Source of the DNA: WGAL01 sp964570865
Lineage (GTDB): Bacteria > Bacteroidota > Ignavibacteria > Ignavibacteriales > Melioribacteraceae
Length of the DNA: 23,600 nt
Direction: 5' to 3'
Assembly (NCBI GenBank): GCA_964570865.1
Contig: CAZMZM010000040.1
Span: forward strand, 1-23,600
Numbering within the stretch: the first letter of the stretch is position 1; every line of letters begins with the position of its first letter. The translations under genes and the position numbers were made by a program. The notes below the pieces were generated by a model, which was not told the origin of the DNA, ran no database searches, and worked only from the letters and a program-made list of their open reading frames with translations. Shown here one piece after another: positions 8,501 through 16,380 of this stretch.

Positions 8501-9787
8501 TTGGATACGGATAGTTTTTATCAGCTAATAATTTTGATATTGTTGCTTGTTATTTCAGCTTTATTTTCAGGTTCGGAAGTCGCCCTATTTTCACTCGATC
8601 CAAAAAAATTAGAAGAGGAAAAATCAAAGAGCAAGTTAATTTTCAATTACATTACTTCGCTTATTGAATCTCCTCACCGGTTATTAGTTACAATATTATT
8701 GGGAAATACGCTTGTAAACGTTGCGGCTTCTATTGTTGCCGTAACGTTTGCAGTAAACTTTGCTAAAATTAACAATCTGAGTATTGAGCTTGTTTTAACG
8801 CTTCAGATAATTTTGCTTACTATTTTTATAATCCTTATTTCAGAAATTACTCCAAAGATATGGGCAAGCAAATATCCTCTTAAATTCGCGCGAATTGTTG
8901 CTGTTCCACTTTACTGGACAGCTGTTTTAATTTATCCGATTTCAAAAATTGTTACAGATTTTCTGAAATTCTTAATTTCTAAAGTAAAGCTCGACCGTTC
9001 AAAAACTATGATAAGAGAAGGGGAAATTGCCGAACTTGCAAGTTTAGGAGCCGAGCAGGGAACTATAGAAGAAGAGGAAGAGGACTTAATTCACGGTATT
9101 GTTGCATTCCGTTCCATTTCCGTAAAAGAAATAATGACTCCCAGAGTGGACATTGAAGCGGTTCCCCTTAATTCTAACTTTGAAGACTTGCTGAAGATAA
9201 TTACTAATTCCGGTAAGAGCAGGCTTCCTTTGTATGATGAGGATTTAGATGATATTCTCGGAATAATTTATGCGAAAGATTTACTCAGGTTTATAAATAA
9301 TTCCAATCCCGATGAAATGTTAAATATTAAAAAGATTGCAAGAAAACCATATTTTGTGCCTGAGAACAAATTAATCAGCGAACTTTTGAAGGAGTTTCAG
9401 GCAAAGAATTTGCATTTGGGAATTGTAGTTGACGAATATGGCGGCACTTCGGGGCTGGTATCCATGGAGGATATTCTCGAGGAGATAGTTGGTGAAATCA
9501 GAGATGAATTCGACAAAGAAGAAGTAGAGTTTACGGAATTAGGGGAAGGGAAGTACTTGGCTTACGGTAAAATGTCGATAATTGACCTTAATGAAGAACT
9601 CGAAGCGGATTTTTCTTCCACGGAAGATGATTACGAAACACTTGGCGGTTTTATTTTTAATTATGCGGGTACTATCCCTGATGCAGGTTACAGTTTTATC
9701 GAAAAAGGATTTAAGTTTACCGTAAAAACCGTAAAGGATAAAAGAATAGAGCAAGTGGTAATTGAAAAAGTAGAATCCGGTAAATAA
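8501..9787 (+). CDS. CNNM/CorC (HlyC)-family membrane protein with CBS pair, GldE-like
   Basis: The 428-residue protein has three parts. An N-terminal CNNM (DUF21) membrane domain (about 1-185) includes SALFSGSEVALFSL and several hydrophobic helices. A CBS-domain pair follows (about 205-330; EIMTPRVDIEAVP, SGKSRLPLY, VVDEYGGTSGLVSMEDILEEIVGEI). A C-terminal CorC/HlyC domain covers about 345-425 (DYETLGGFI). Relatives are proposed Mg2+/Co2+ efflux or homeostasis proteins; in gliding Bacteroidota the ssb-linked member is GldE. The start is a TTG at 8501, with a weak AGGACG site about ten bases upstream. An upstream-shifted start is unlikely because a non-coding gap follows ssb, and the first internal Met would delete the membrane domain. 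The stop is directly followed by the next ATG. Transport specificity and any gliding role are not visible here. Confidence 0.88.
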   Translation: MDTDSFYQLIILILLLVISALFSGSEVALFSLDPKKLEEEKSKSKLIFNYITSLIESPHRLLVTILLGNTLVNVAASIVAVTFAVNFAKINNLSIELVLTLQIILLTIFIILISEITPKIWASKYPLKFARIVAVPLYWTAVLIYPISKIVTDFLKFLISKVKLDRSKTMIREGEIAELASLGAEQGTIEEEEEDLIHGIVAFRSISVKEIMTPRVDIEAVPLNSNFEDLLKIITNSGKSRLPLYDEDLDDILGIIYAKDLLRFINNSNPDEMLNIKKIARKPYFVPENKLISELLKEFQAKNLHLGIVVDEYGGTSGLVSMEDILEEIVGEIRDEFDKEEVEFTELGEGKYLAYGKMSIIDLNEELEADFSSTEDDYETLGGFIFNYAGTIPDAGYSFIEKGFKFTVKTVKDKRIEQVVIEKVESGK

Positions 9788-10129
9788 ATGAAAAGGGGAT
9801 GTTTTTTCGGATTTTCATTAATAATTATTTCTATCGGTATAGCTTTTTACATTGGTGAAAAATATGGTCCTCAGATTTATGATTATGGTCACAGAAAAGT
9901 AACTGAGTTTTACAACGAAAAAATTGAATCCGAACTTAATAATATTTCAGGTGCTTATTCCGATTCGGTTAAAGTATTTCTACATAAAAAAATGGATGCG
10001 CTTAAGGATAAACAAATTAAACTTACAAAGAATCAGTTTGAAAAATTAAAGAAACAGATTGGAAATTTGAGTAAAAAAAAGATAATCGATTCTACGGATT
10101 TCAACCAGTTAAAGAGAATTTTTAAATGA
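9788..10129 (+). CDS. Small membrane-anchored protein of unknown function
   Basis: I do not recognise the family. The 113-residue product has one hydrophobic helix near the N-terminus (about 5-23), followed by a long, charged, mostly helical region rich in Lys and Glu with heptad-like spacing (about 40-113). It probably sits in the inner membrane with the soluble part on one side. The start ATG follows the stop of the CNNM gene without a gap, and its own stop overlaps the MCE gene start as ATGA. The tight packing on both sides suggests a real, coexpressed gene. A helper or tether for the MCE protein is possible but unsupported by any motif. No lipobox or catalytic motif is seen. Confidence 0.75.
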   Translation: MKRGCFFGFSLIIISIGIAFYIGEKYGPQIYDYGHRKVTEFYNEKIESELNNISGAYSDSVKVFLHKKMDALKDKQIKLTKNQFEKLKKQIGNLSKKKIIDSTDFNQLKRIFK

Positions 10130-11034
10130 AAGATGAAGCAAGAAGAGAAGTAAAAGTCGGGTTAACCGTCTTTATCGGGATATTAATTTTTGTCTTTGTT
10201 ATTATGTGGGCAAAAAATTTTTCAATTGATTCCGAACATCAAACCGTTGTGGTAAAATTCCCAACCGTTTCCGGATTGCACGAAAAGGATGCGGTTTCCG
10301 TAAATGGTATGGACAAGGGATTTGTAGAAAATATTAAGGTAGATGGAAATGGCGTACTTGTTACGCTTAATCTTAACAGAGACGTTATATTGCAAAAAGA
10401 TGCGACGTTTTCGATCGTTATGCTTGATTTGATGGGAGGTAAGAAGATTGAAATTTCCTCAGGTGCTTCCGCTGAAAAATTAGACTTTAATGAAGTTCAA
10501 ACAGGGAAGTTTTTAGGAGATTTTTCAACGGCAATGGCAATGTTTACCAATGTTGAAGAGGATTTGATTGATATTATTCGTGAGACAAAGCAAATAACGG
10601 TTTCGTTGAATGATTTTATCAATAAAGATAATTTGTCGGAGGAGCTTACTAAAACGTTAGATAACGTTAACAGTACGCTGAGGAGCGTAAAAAATGTTCT
10701 CGAAGAAAACAGAGCAGATATTAATTTGCTTGTTTCTAACAGCGCCGAAATGTCGGATTCAATTAAAACATTCTGGATAAAAAACAATTCGGATTTGACC
10801 GAGCTAATCCGTTCATCATCTCACAGTGTTAGAAGCGCCGATTCTTTAATCGGAAAAATAGATGCTTTAATCACTCAGACTAAGTCAGAAAAGAACAATG
10901 TCGGAAAGCTCCTTTACGACACAAAATTATTTGACCAAATAAAAGCTGCTCTCGAACAGCTAAACGAGCTTACAAAAATCGTAAATAAACAATTGAAGAA
11001 TGAAGGACTAAATGTTAAGACGCATATTTTTTAG
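10126..11034 (+). CDS. MCE/MlaD-family lipid-transfer protein
   Basis: MCE proteins form hexameric rings that move lipids between membranes. The 302-residue product has one N-terminal membrane helix (about 12-28), with a cytosolic charged start (MKDEARREVKVG, the usual MlaD opening). The MCE domain (about 36-115) contains VVVKFPTVSGLHEKDAVSVNGMDKGFVENI and GGKKIEI. The remaining ~185 residues are predicted helical, with repeated Asn/Asp/Leu/Ser patterns, as in the longer tails that form needles or rings. The start overlaps the small upstream gene as ATGA, and the end overlaps ggt by 23 bases. No permease (MlaE) or ATPase (MlaF) gene adjoins it, so any ABC partner is encoded elsewhere. Substrate is unknown, probably phospholipid by family. 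Confidence 0.88.
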   Translation: MKDEARREVKVGLTVFIGILIFVFVIMWAKNFSIDSEHQTVVVKFPTVSGLHEKDAVSVNGMDKGFVENIKVDGNGVLVTLNLNRDVILQKDATFSIVMLDLMGGKKIEISSGASAEKLDFNEVQTGKFLGDFSTAMAMFTNVEEDLIDIIRETKQITVSLNDFINKDNLSEELTKTLDNVNSTLRSVKNVLEENRADINLLVSNSAEMSDSIKTFWIKNNSDLTELIRSSSHSVRSADSLIGKIDALITQTKSEKNNVGKLLYDTKLFDQIKAALEQLNELTKIVNKQLKNEGLNVKTHIF

Positions 11035-12709
11035 TATTGTAATCATTCTTTTCTTTGTATCTACCGTTCGGGGCGCCCAATGCGAGCCTGCAAGAGGCAG
11101 ATACGGGATGATCTCGTCTGCAAGCGACTTGGCTTCGATGATAGGCTTGAAAGTTCTTGAGGAAGGCGGAAATGCTGTTGATGCAGCCGTAGCAGTGGGC
11201 TTTGCTCTTGCGGTAACTTATCCCGAAGCCGGAAATCTTGGCGGCGGCGGATTTATGGTAATCCATTTGGCTAATGGTAAAAACACAACAATTGATTTTC
11301 GTGAAACAGCTCCCTCGTTTGTTAATCAGAATATTTATCTTAATGACTCCGGAAAAGTAATAAAAGATATGAGTAGAACCGGTTGGACGAGTTCAGGCGT
11401 ACCAGGAACCGTTGCCGGACTAATTTACGTTTTGAACAAATACGGGACATTAACACTCGATAAAGTTTTACAACCTGCTATCGAATTAGCGAGAAACGGA
11501 TTTCCCCTCAGTTACAGACTTGCTGAAGATATTAATTACTTCCATGATGAATTCTGTAAATATCCGTCATCAAAAAGAATATTTACCAATGACGGAGAAA
11601 AATTTATTGAAGGTGATTATCTGATTCAAACCGATTTGGCTGAAACCTTAAAAAAAATCTTACTTAATGGTGTAAATGGATTCTACTCCGGTGCAGTTGC
11701 GGATTCTATAATTGCAGAAAGCAATAGAAATGGTTGGATAATAACAAAAGATGATTTGCAAAACTATACTCCTGTGGAACGGAATCCGGTTTGCGGCAAT
11801 TACAAAGGTTATGAAATTGTCTCAATGGCGCCGCCAAGCTCGGGAGGAATTGCAATTATTGAAGCGTTGAACGTGTTGAGAAATTTTGATTTACAGACGT
11901 TAGGCTGGCACAGTTCCGAGTACATTTTTACGATAGTTGAAACACTTAAAAGAGTTTACGCCGACAGATCCAAGCACCTTGGCGATCCTGATTTTTACAA
12001 TGTGCCGCAAACCGATTTGTTGTCACAAGAATACGCTTCTAAGATTGCCGATGAGATTGTTAAACAAAACGGGAAAGCGAAACCTTCGGTTAATATTTTG
12101 CCCGCAATATTTCAATTACACGAAAGTGAGCAAACAACTCACTTTGTAACCGCTGATAGGTTCGGAAACGCTGTCAGCTGCACAACTACAATTAATTCAG
12201 CATTTGGCAATAGAATTGTTGTAAGCGGTGCCGGCTTTTTGATGAATAACGAGATGGACGATTTTAGCGCAAAGCCGGGTGTACCTAACCAGTACGGATT
12301 AATCGGGAGCGAAGCAAACTCGGTGCAGCCGAATAAAAGAATGTTAAGTTCAATGTCGCCTACTATTTTATTAAAGGAGGGCAAATTTTTTATGGCTGCA
12401 GGTTCTCCCGGAGGTTCAACTATTATCACAACAGTGCTGCAACTTATCTTAAATGTTGTAGATTTTAATATGAATATTTCAGAAGCTGTCGGAGTTTCTC
12501 GTTTTCATCATCAATGGCTGCCTGATAGAATTGATTACGAAAAATTCTGTTTGGTTAAAGATCAGATTAAAGCTCTAAAAGCTAAAGGAGAAACAATAGG
12601 AAAAGTCAGAAGTTTAGGCAGAGCGGAAGGAATTATTTTTGATAATAAAAATAAAATTTTTAGCGGTGCTACCGACCCGCGCGGGTACGGCTTGGCAATC
12701 GGTTATTAG
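11012..12709 (+). CDS. ggt: Gamma-glutamyltransferase (glutathione hydrolase)
   Basis: The exported enzyme cleaves the gamma-glutamyl bond of glutathione and related peptides. At 565 residues it has the family length. A signal peptide (RR, then a hydrophobic core to VRG|AQ) sends it to the periplasm. The large-subunit part includes EEGGNAVDAAVAVGFALAV and NLGGGGFMVIH. The self-cleavage site is QTTHFV, where Thr375 becomes the N-terminal nucleophile of the small subunit. Downstream, NNEMDDFSAKPGVPN and the SSMSPTI loop match the E. coli enzyme closely, including the oxyanion and substrate-binding positions. The start lies inside the MCE gene in another frame (23-base overlap). Function in glutathione use or in hydrolysing external gamma-glutamyl peptides cannot be separated from sequence. 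Confidence 0.95.
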   Translation: MLRRIFFSIVIILFFVSTVRGAQCEPARGRYGMISSASDLASMIGLKVLEEGGNAVDAAVAVGFALAVTYPEAGNLGGGGFMVIHLANGKNTTIDFRETAPSFVNQNIYLNDSGKVIKDMSRTGWTSSGVPGTVAGLIYVLNKYGTLTLDKVLQPAIELARNGFPLSYRLAEDINYFHDEFCKYPSSKRIFTNDGEKFIEGDYLIQTDLAETLKKILLNGVNGFYSGAVADSIIAESNRNGWIITKDDLQNYTPVERNPVCGNYKGYEIVSMAPPSSGGIAIIEALNVLRNFDLQTLGWHSSEYIFTIVETLKRVYADRSKHLGDPDFYNVPQTDLLSQEYASKIADEIVKQNGKAKPSVNILPAIFQLHESEQTTHFVTADRFGNAVSCTTTINSAFGNRIVVSGAGFLMNNEMDDFSAKPGVPNQYGLIGSEANSVQPNKRMLSSMSPTILLKEGKFFMAAGSPGGSTIITTVLQLILNVVDFNMNISEAVGVSRFHHQWLPDRIDYEKFCLVKDQIKALKAKGETIGKVRSLGRAEGIIFDNKNKIFSGATDPRGYGLAIGY

Positions 12710-12728
12710 TTAATACGGAAGGGAGAAC

Positions 12729-12752
12729 AGCTAAGTAGCTGAGACGCTAAGA
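12729..12752 (+). repeat. Three imperfect 8-base direct repeats before acpS
   Basis: Three copies in tandem read AGCTAAGT, AGCTGAGA and CGCTAAGA, each holding GCTRAG at an exact 8-base period. They lie between ggt and acpS, 13 bases before the acpS ATG. The first two copies can also form a tiny AGCTA/TAGCT hairpin. No function is evident; they may be chance or a small remnant repeat. Confidence 0.45.
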
Positions 12753-12764
12753 TAAATGTGAGTA

Positions 12765-13151
12765 ATGAAAATGATTATTGGAATTGGTACTGACATTGTT
12801 GAGGTTAATAGAATTAGAAAAAGCGTTGAGCAATACGACGAGAAATTTCTAAATAAAATTTTCACTGAGGTCGAACTGAAATACTCCATGAAAAAGAAGA
12901 ATAAATTCCAACATCTTGCAGGGCGTTTTGCCGCAAAGGAAGCAATTGTGAAAGCTCTGGCATCGTGTTGTGATAAAGGTTTTGTTTGGAAAGATATGGA
13001 AATATATAATGATGCTGCAGGTAGCCCGCATGTAAGGTTGTTCGGTAAATTTAGGGAATTTATTTCGACCGATAAAGAGGTATTGATTAGCATTAGTCAT
13101 ACGGACAATTATGCTACTGCAGTTGCTATACTTCAGTCAATTGATGATTGA
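12765..13151 (+). CDS. acpS: Holo-[acyl-carrier-protein] synthase
   Basis: AcpS moves the phosphopantetheine arm from coenzyme A to apo-acyl carrier protein. The 128-residue product is the usual size. It has GIGTDIVEVNRI, with the Mg2+-binding Asp10, and the second motif FAAKEAIVKAL, with Glu59 and the basic patch GRFAAKEA. The C-terminal LISISHTDNYATAVAIL is the trimer-forming strand pattern. The start may be the ATG at 12765 or the one at 12771; both give the same conserved domain. No clear ribosome site precedes it. It stands between ggt and mnmA. An alternative in the same superfamily would be a longer Sfp-type enzyme, but the length and motifs fit AcpS. Confidence 0.95.
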   Translation: MKMIIGIGTDIVEVNRIRKSVEQYDEKFLNKIFTEVELKYSMKKKNKFQHLAGRFAAKEAIVKALASCCDKGFVWKDMEIYNDAAGSPHVRLFGKFREFISTDKEVLISISHTDNYATAVAILQSIDD

Positions 13152-13184
13152 GAAACAAAGTTCCGGCTCCTGACGGATTGTGAG

Positions 13185-13206
13185 AACCGTAGTTCCGGTT
13201 TTTTCT
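13185..13206 (+). terminator. Possible weak intrinsic terminator after acpS
   Basis: AACCG at 13185-13189 pairs with CGGTT at 13196-13200 around a 6-base loop, and the T-run TTTTTT begins at 13199. The stem is only five pairs. The 8-mer AGTTCCGG occurs twice nearby (13159-13166 and 13191-13198), so an alternative fold is possible. It ends the region after acpS and before mnmA. Confidence 0.45.
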
Positions 13207-13253
13207 CGAAGGAGAGATTTAATATTAAACAAATTACTTAGAAAGAATAGAAT

Positions 13254-14354
13254 ATGAATAAAAATAGAGTCATAGTTGCGATGAGCGGGGGAGTGGATTC
13301 ATCTGTTGCCGCAGTGTTGTTGCAGCATGAAGGTTATGAAGTAATCGGTGTAACAATGAAGACTTGGGGATACATGGAGGATTCCGCCGGAGCACCGAAA
13401 CACGCAAACGCATGTTGTTCGTTGGATGCAATTTTTGACGCTAAATCTGTTGCCGATAAATACGGTTTTCCACATAGAGTCGTTGATTTTTCAAAACGGT
13501 TTGAAGATACTGTGATTCAGTATTTTATTAAAGAATATCTAAAAGGAAAAACTCCGAACCCTTGTACACTTTGTAATCGTAAAATTAAGTGGGAAGAACT
13601 TTTAACAATTGCCGATGAAATGGATGCCGAGTTTATTGCAACAGGCCATTACGCAGTTTCCGGATTTGATGAAAAATCGGGGCGATATTATCTGGCAAAT
13701 GCGGAAGATTCACATAAGGACCAAACTTACGCTTTGTGGGGCTTAACTCAGCAAAGCCTTGAACGAACGATACTTCCGCTTGGAAAGTACACTAAAGAGG
13801 AAGTTAGGGAGTTTGCCGAAAAATTTGAATTGACGGTTGCCGATAAACCTGACAGCCAGGAAATTTGTTTTGTAACCGATAACGATTACGAACGATTTAT
13901 CCGTGAACGCGTTCCGGAAAAAGTAAAAGAAGTTGAGCATGGCGACATAATTTACCATGGTAAAGTAGTAGGAAAGCATAAAGGCATTCCATTTTACACG
14001 ATTGGACAGAGAAAGGGAATAGGCGTTACATTTGGGCATCCGGTTTATGTTAAAAAAATTAACGCTTCGGAAAATACAATTGAAATCGGAGATAAAGAAG
14101 AACTTTACTCCAATGAAGTTGTGGTTGAAAAACTGAATTATGTTTCCCGTGGAAGTTTTCATGAAGGTGAAATAATAATAGGAAAGATTAGATATAACGA
14201 CTCCGGTACAAATGCCGAGGTAATTGAGAACAGTAAAGATAAACTGGTTGTTAAGTTTATTAATCCGAAGTTAGCGGTAACACCCGGTCAATCTGCGGTA
14301 TTCTATGATGAAAACGGTTATCTCCTTGCCGGCGGAATAATATCAGGTAATTAA
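13254..14354 (+). CDS. mnmA: tRNA-uridine 2-sulfurtransferase (s2U34)
   Basis: MnmA puts sulfur on C2 of the wobble uridine of Lys, Glu and Gln tRNAs, using ATP and a sulfur relay. The 366-residue product has the PP-loop SGGVDSSVAAVLL from residue 11. The catalytic cysteines are Cys107 (in PNPCTLCNRKIKW) and Cys205 (in PDSQEICFV), both present. ATGHYA near 129-134 and the central tRNA-binding segment with YTIGQRKGIG are typical. A further Cys pair (NACCSLDA, Cys54-55) sits after the PP-loop; this is shared with the group of MnmA proteins that carry an extra CCS motif. The gene lies alone behind a candidate terminator. Its sulfur donor is not in the window. Confidence 0.96.
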   Translation: MNKNRVIVAMSGGVDSSVAAVLLQHEGYEVIGVTMKTWGYMEDSAGAPKHANACCSLDAIFDAKSVADKYGFPHRVVDFSKRFEDTVIQYFIKEYLKGKTPNPCTLCNRKIKWEELLTIADEMDAEFIATGHYAVSGFDEKSGRYYLANAEDSHKDQTYALWGLTQQSLERTILPLGKYTKEEVREFAEKFELTVADKPDSQEICFVTDNDYERFIRERVPEKVKEVEHGDIIYHGKVVGKHKGIPFYTIGQRKGIGVTFGHPVYVKKINASENTIEIGDKEELYSNEVVVEKLNYVSRGSFHEGEIIIGKIRYNDSGTNAEVIENSKDKLVVKFINPKLAVTPGQSAVFYDENGYLLAGGIISGN

Positions 14355-14480
14355 TTTCTTATTAGAAATGAGACCAGCAACTAAGCAATTATACAGATTA
14401 AAAAATGATTAGTTCTTGCAATGAGTGTAGCAACCAAACAATCTGCAATAGCTTTAATCAAATTTTTCCTATTACGATTA

Positions 14481-16316
14481 TTATTCATTAATCGAAAATA
14501 ACGCCAGCTTTCCGTCACTGTTAAGTATCAGCAATTTGTTTTTACCAAACGTTTTAAAAGAAACTATCCTGGAGAATTTTGAACTGATAATTGTAGAATA
14601 CTTTTGGTTTTGATTAATTCTGTAGAGTGAGTATTCTCCTGCTACAAAAATCCGGTGATTACTATTTTCGATATTATTACAGACTACATTTCCCGTTAAG
14701 TCAATTGGAAATGATTTAACAAATTTAGCCGACTCAATTTTAGCAATATCAAATTTTACATCTTTTTCTTTAATTAAAAGATATTTACCATTTTGGGAAA
14801 TCTGCAGAGAAGCGGCTTTATATTTCTCGGAAATCCAGTCTTTCTTCCCGAGTGTTTTATCTATTGAGATTATTTTACCGGAGTTAGTGGTTAAAAAGAT
14901 TTTTGAATTATCCGTAGTAATTTTAGGGGAAAAATATTCATTTGGATCGTCTAAACTCCAAGACCACAAAAGTGTTCCCTTTGTTACACTCACGGAATAA
15001 ATACTTTTTTCAGTAAGAAAAAATATTTGGTTTTTCGCATGAACGGGTAAGCCTATCAGCGGAGTTTTAGACAACTGATTTTCCCAGACTTTTTCAAAAG
15101 TTTCAATATCGTAACATGCAATTTTTCCGGTTGCATCCCCGAACACAACAACTCCCTTTGAACCTGAAGTTTTCGGCACCATTGTATTTACTTTTTCAGG
15201 AAATTCAAAAACCAATAAACCGGTTGTTACGGGAGTCTCAAAACCAATCGTTTGAAACTGATCGCCGTTTGAAGCGTTAATTGAAGTTAAATCGCCCTGA
15301 AGTGTTGAAACAACCAAATACCCGTCGATTATAGCCGGACTGACGCGAACATCAGCCAGCAAATCGTAGTCCCAAAACAGTGAGCCGTCTCTGTCAAAGC
15401 ATGAGAGTAAACCGTCATTCTGTACGAGGTAAATACGACGATTATAAATAGTCGGCTCGATTGTTGTCTCGGCTTGTAAATCATTCATCCAAATTCGTTT
15501 GACGAAAGGTTGTTCCGATACTATTCCTTCGTTTTTGTTAAATGCAACTTGCTGAATAATTTCAGATGAAAAATTACGGACAAAGACAGAATCCATATTT
15601 TCATCTTGCACGATTATACGTGACTCGGAAAGAGTAGTTAAGTAAAATTCCGGACTATGCATTGGATAAATAAAGTAAAATTTATTTGAGATTTCATCCG
15701 GAAAATTATTGAGAAAAATTGTCGGAATAAATTTATCGGAAAATAAATTTTCAACTTTTCTCCAATTATTAATTTTACCCGGAGTGTAATTTGAGAAGAG
15801 AAAAACAGAGGCGGAATCTTTCAAATTTTCCAATTCGTCTTTAAGCCAAATTTGTTCGTCAGGTTTAAAATGCCCGTCGTTTTTCGAAAATGGTTCCAGC
15901 ATGTTCATCCCGATCAGAGCAATATTATCCTTTAGGTAAATGAAGTTCCGATCATCAAAATACTCATTAAAATTTAATTCGGAGTATGGCGTAGAGTAGA
16001 GGTCATCGTATGAAGGAAGAATTTTTACGGGAACCGGCAGCTCGCGTATAAACTTGTAAAGACTTTTGAAATTTTCCGGTTTTGAATCAAAAGAGATTTT
16101 TCCGGTAATGATAATGGCTTCGGCATGATTATCAATTAATCCCAACACTTGATCTTTAAATTCGTCTGTAACTTGGCGTATTTCCGGATTGGAAATCCAC
16201 CCGATAGTTACGGTTTTGGAAGAAGAACTATCCGGCAATATTATTTGCCCGATAAGAGTAAAACTTAAAAATAAGAATGTGATGAAAATTAATTTAAAAA
16301 TTCTAAAAAGTTTCAT
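14481..16316 (-). CDS. Exported protein: degenerate calcineurin-type phosphoesterase domain fused to PQQ-like beta-propeller
   Basis: The 611-residue product starts with a signal peptide (about 1-23). Residues 36-250 follow the order of calcineurin-like phosphoesterases: WISNPEIR (where D-x-H is normal), IIITGKISF (normally GD), ILPSYDDLYS (normally GNHD), and VFLFSNYTP (normally ..SHHP). The hydrophobic frame fits, but most metal ligands are replaced. From about 280 to the end, repeated strands carry PQQ-propeller marks: GSLFWDYDLL, STLQGDLTSINASNG, FGDATGKIACYDIETFEKVW, KGTLLWSW, LGKKDW. It is probably a secreted, non-enzymatic binding or scaffold protein. It runs against its neighbours on both sides: convergent with mnmA, divergent from lepA. 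I do not know a named gene for it. The propeller call is firm; the pseudo-phosphoesterase call is inference from motif order. Confidence 0.72.
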   Translation of the reverse strand: MKLFRIFKLIFITFLFLSFTLIGQIILPDSSSSKTVTIGWISNPEIRQVTDEFKDQVLGLIDNHAEAIIITGKISFDSKPENFKSLYKFIRELPVPVKILPSYDDLYSTPYSELNFNEYFDDRNFIYLKDNIALIGMNMLEPFSKNDGHFKPDEQIWLKDELENLKDSASVFLFSNYTPGKINNWRKVENLFSDKFIPTIFLNNFPDEISNKFYFIYPMHSPEFYLTTLSESRIIVQDENMDSVFVRNFSSEIIQQVAFNKNEGIVSEQPFVKRIWMNDLQAETTIEPTIYNRRIYLVQNDGLLSCFDRDGSLFWDYDLLADVRVSPAIIDGYLVVSTLQGDLTSINASNGDQFQTIGFETPVTTGLLVFEFPEKVNTMVPKTSGSKGVVVFGDATGKIACYDIETFEKVWENQLSKTPLIGLPVHAKNQIFFLTEKSIYSVSVTKGTLLWSWSLDDPNEYFSPKITTDNSKIFLTTNSGKIISIDKTLGKKDWISEKYKAASLQISQNGKYLLIKEKDVKFDIAKIESAKFVKSFPIDLTGNVVCNNIENSNHRIFVAGEYSLYRINQNQKYSTIISSKFSRIVSFKTFGKNKLLILNSDGKLALFSINE

Positions 16317-16327
16317 AATCGGCTCAA

Positions 16328-16356
16328 TTGAAATTAGGTAATCCTATCTGTATATT
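16328..16356 (+). promoter_or_regulatory. Candidate sigma70-type promoter for lepA
   Basis: TTGAAA at 16328-16333 and TATATT at 16351-16356 are 17 bases apart, 25 bases before the lepA ATG, in the 64-base divergent gap. Predicted transcription would start near 16363, leaving a leader of about 18 bases with no clear Shine-Dalgarno site. This is a sequence match only. Confidence 0.5.
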
Positions 16357-16380
16357 ACTAAGCTAAATAAAAATGTTTGT

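Noticed and set aside
13743..14162. 139-codon open frame on the minus strand opposite mnmA
   Set aside because: It is fully inside a clear mnmA gene, is rich in Phe/Asn as expected of an antisense frame, and shows no motif or ribosome site.
14353..14370. Hairpin ATTTCT-TATT-AGAAAT after mnmA
   Set aside because: The stem is short and AT-rich and no T-run follows, so it is not a convincing terminator; it also starts close to the stop codon.
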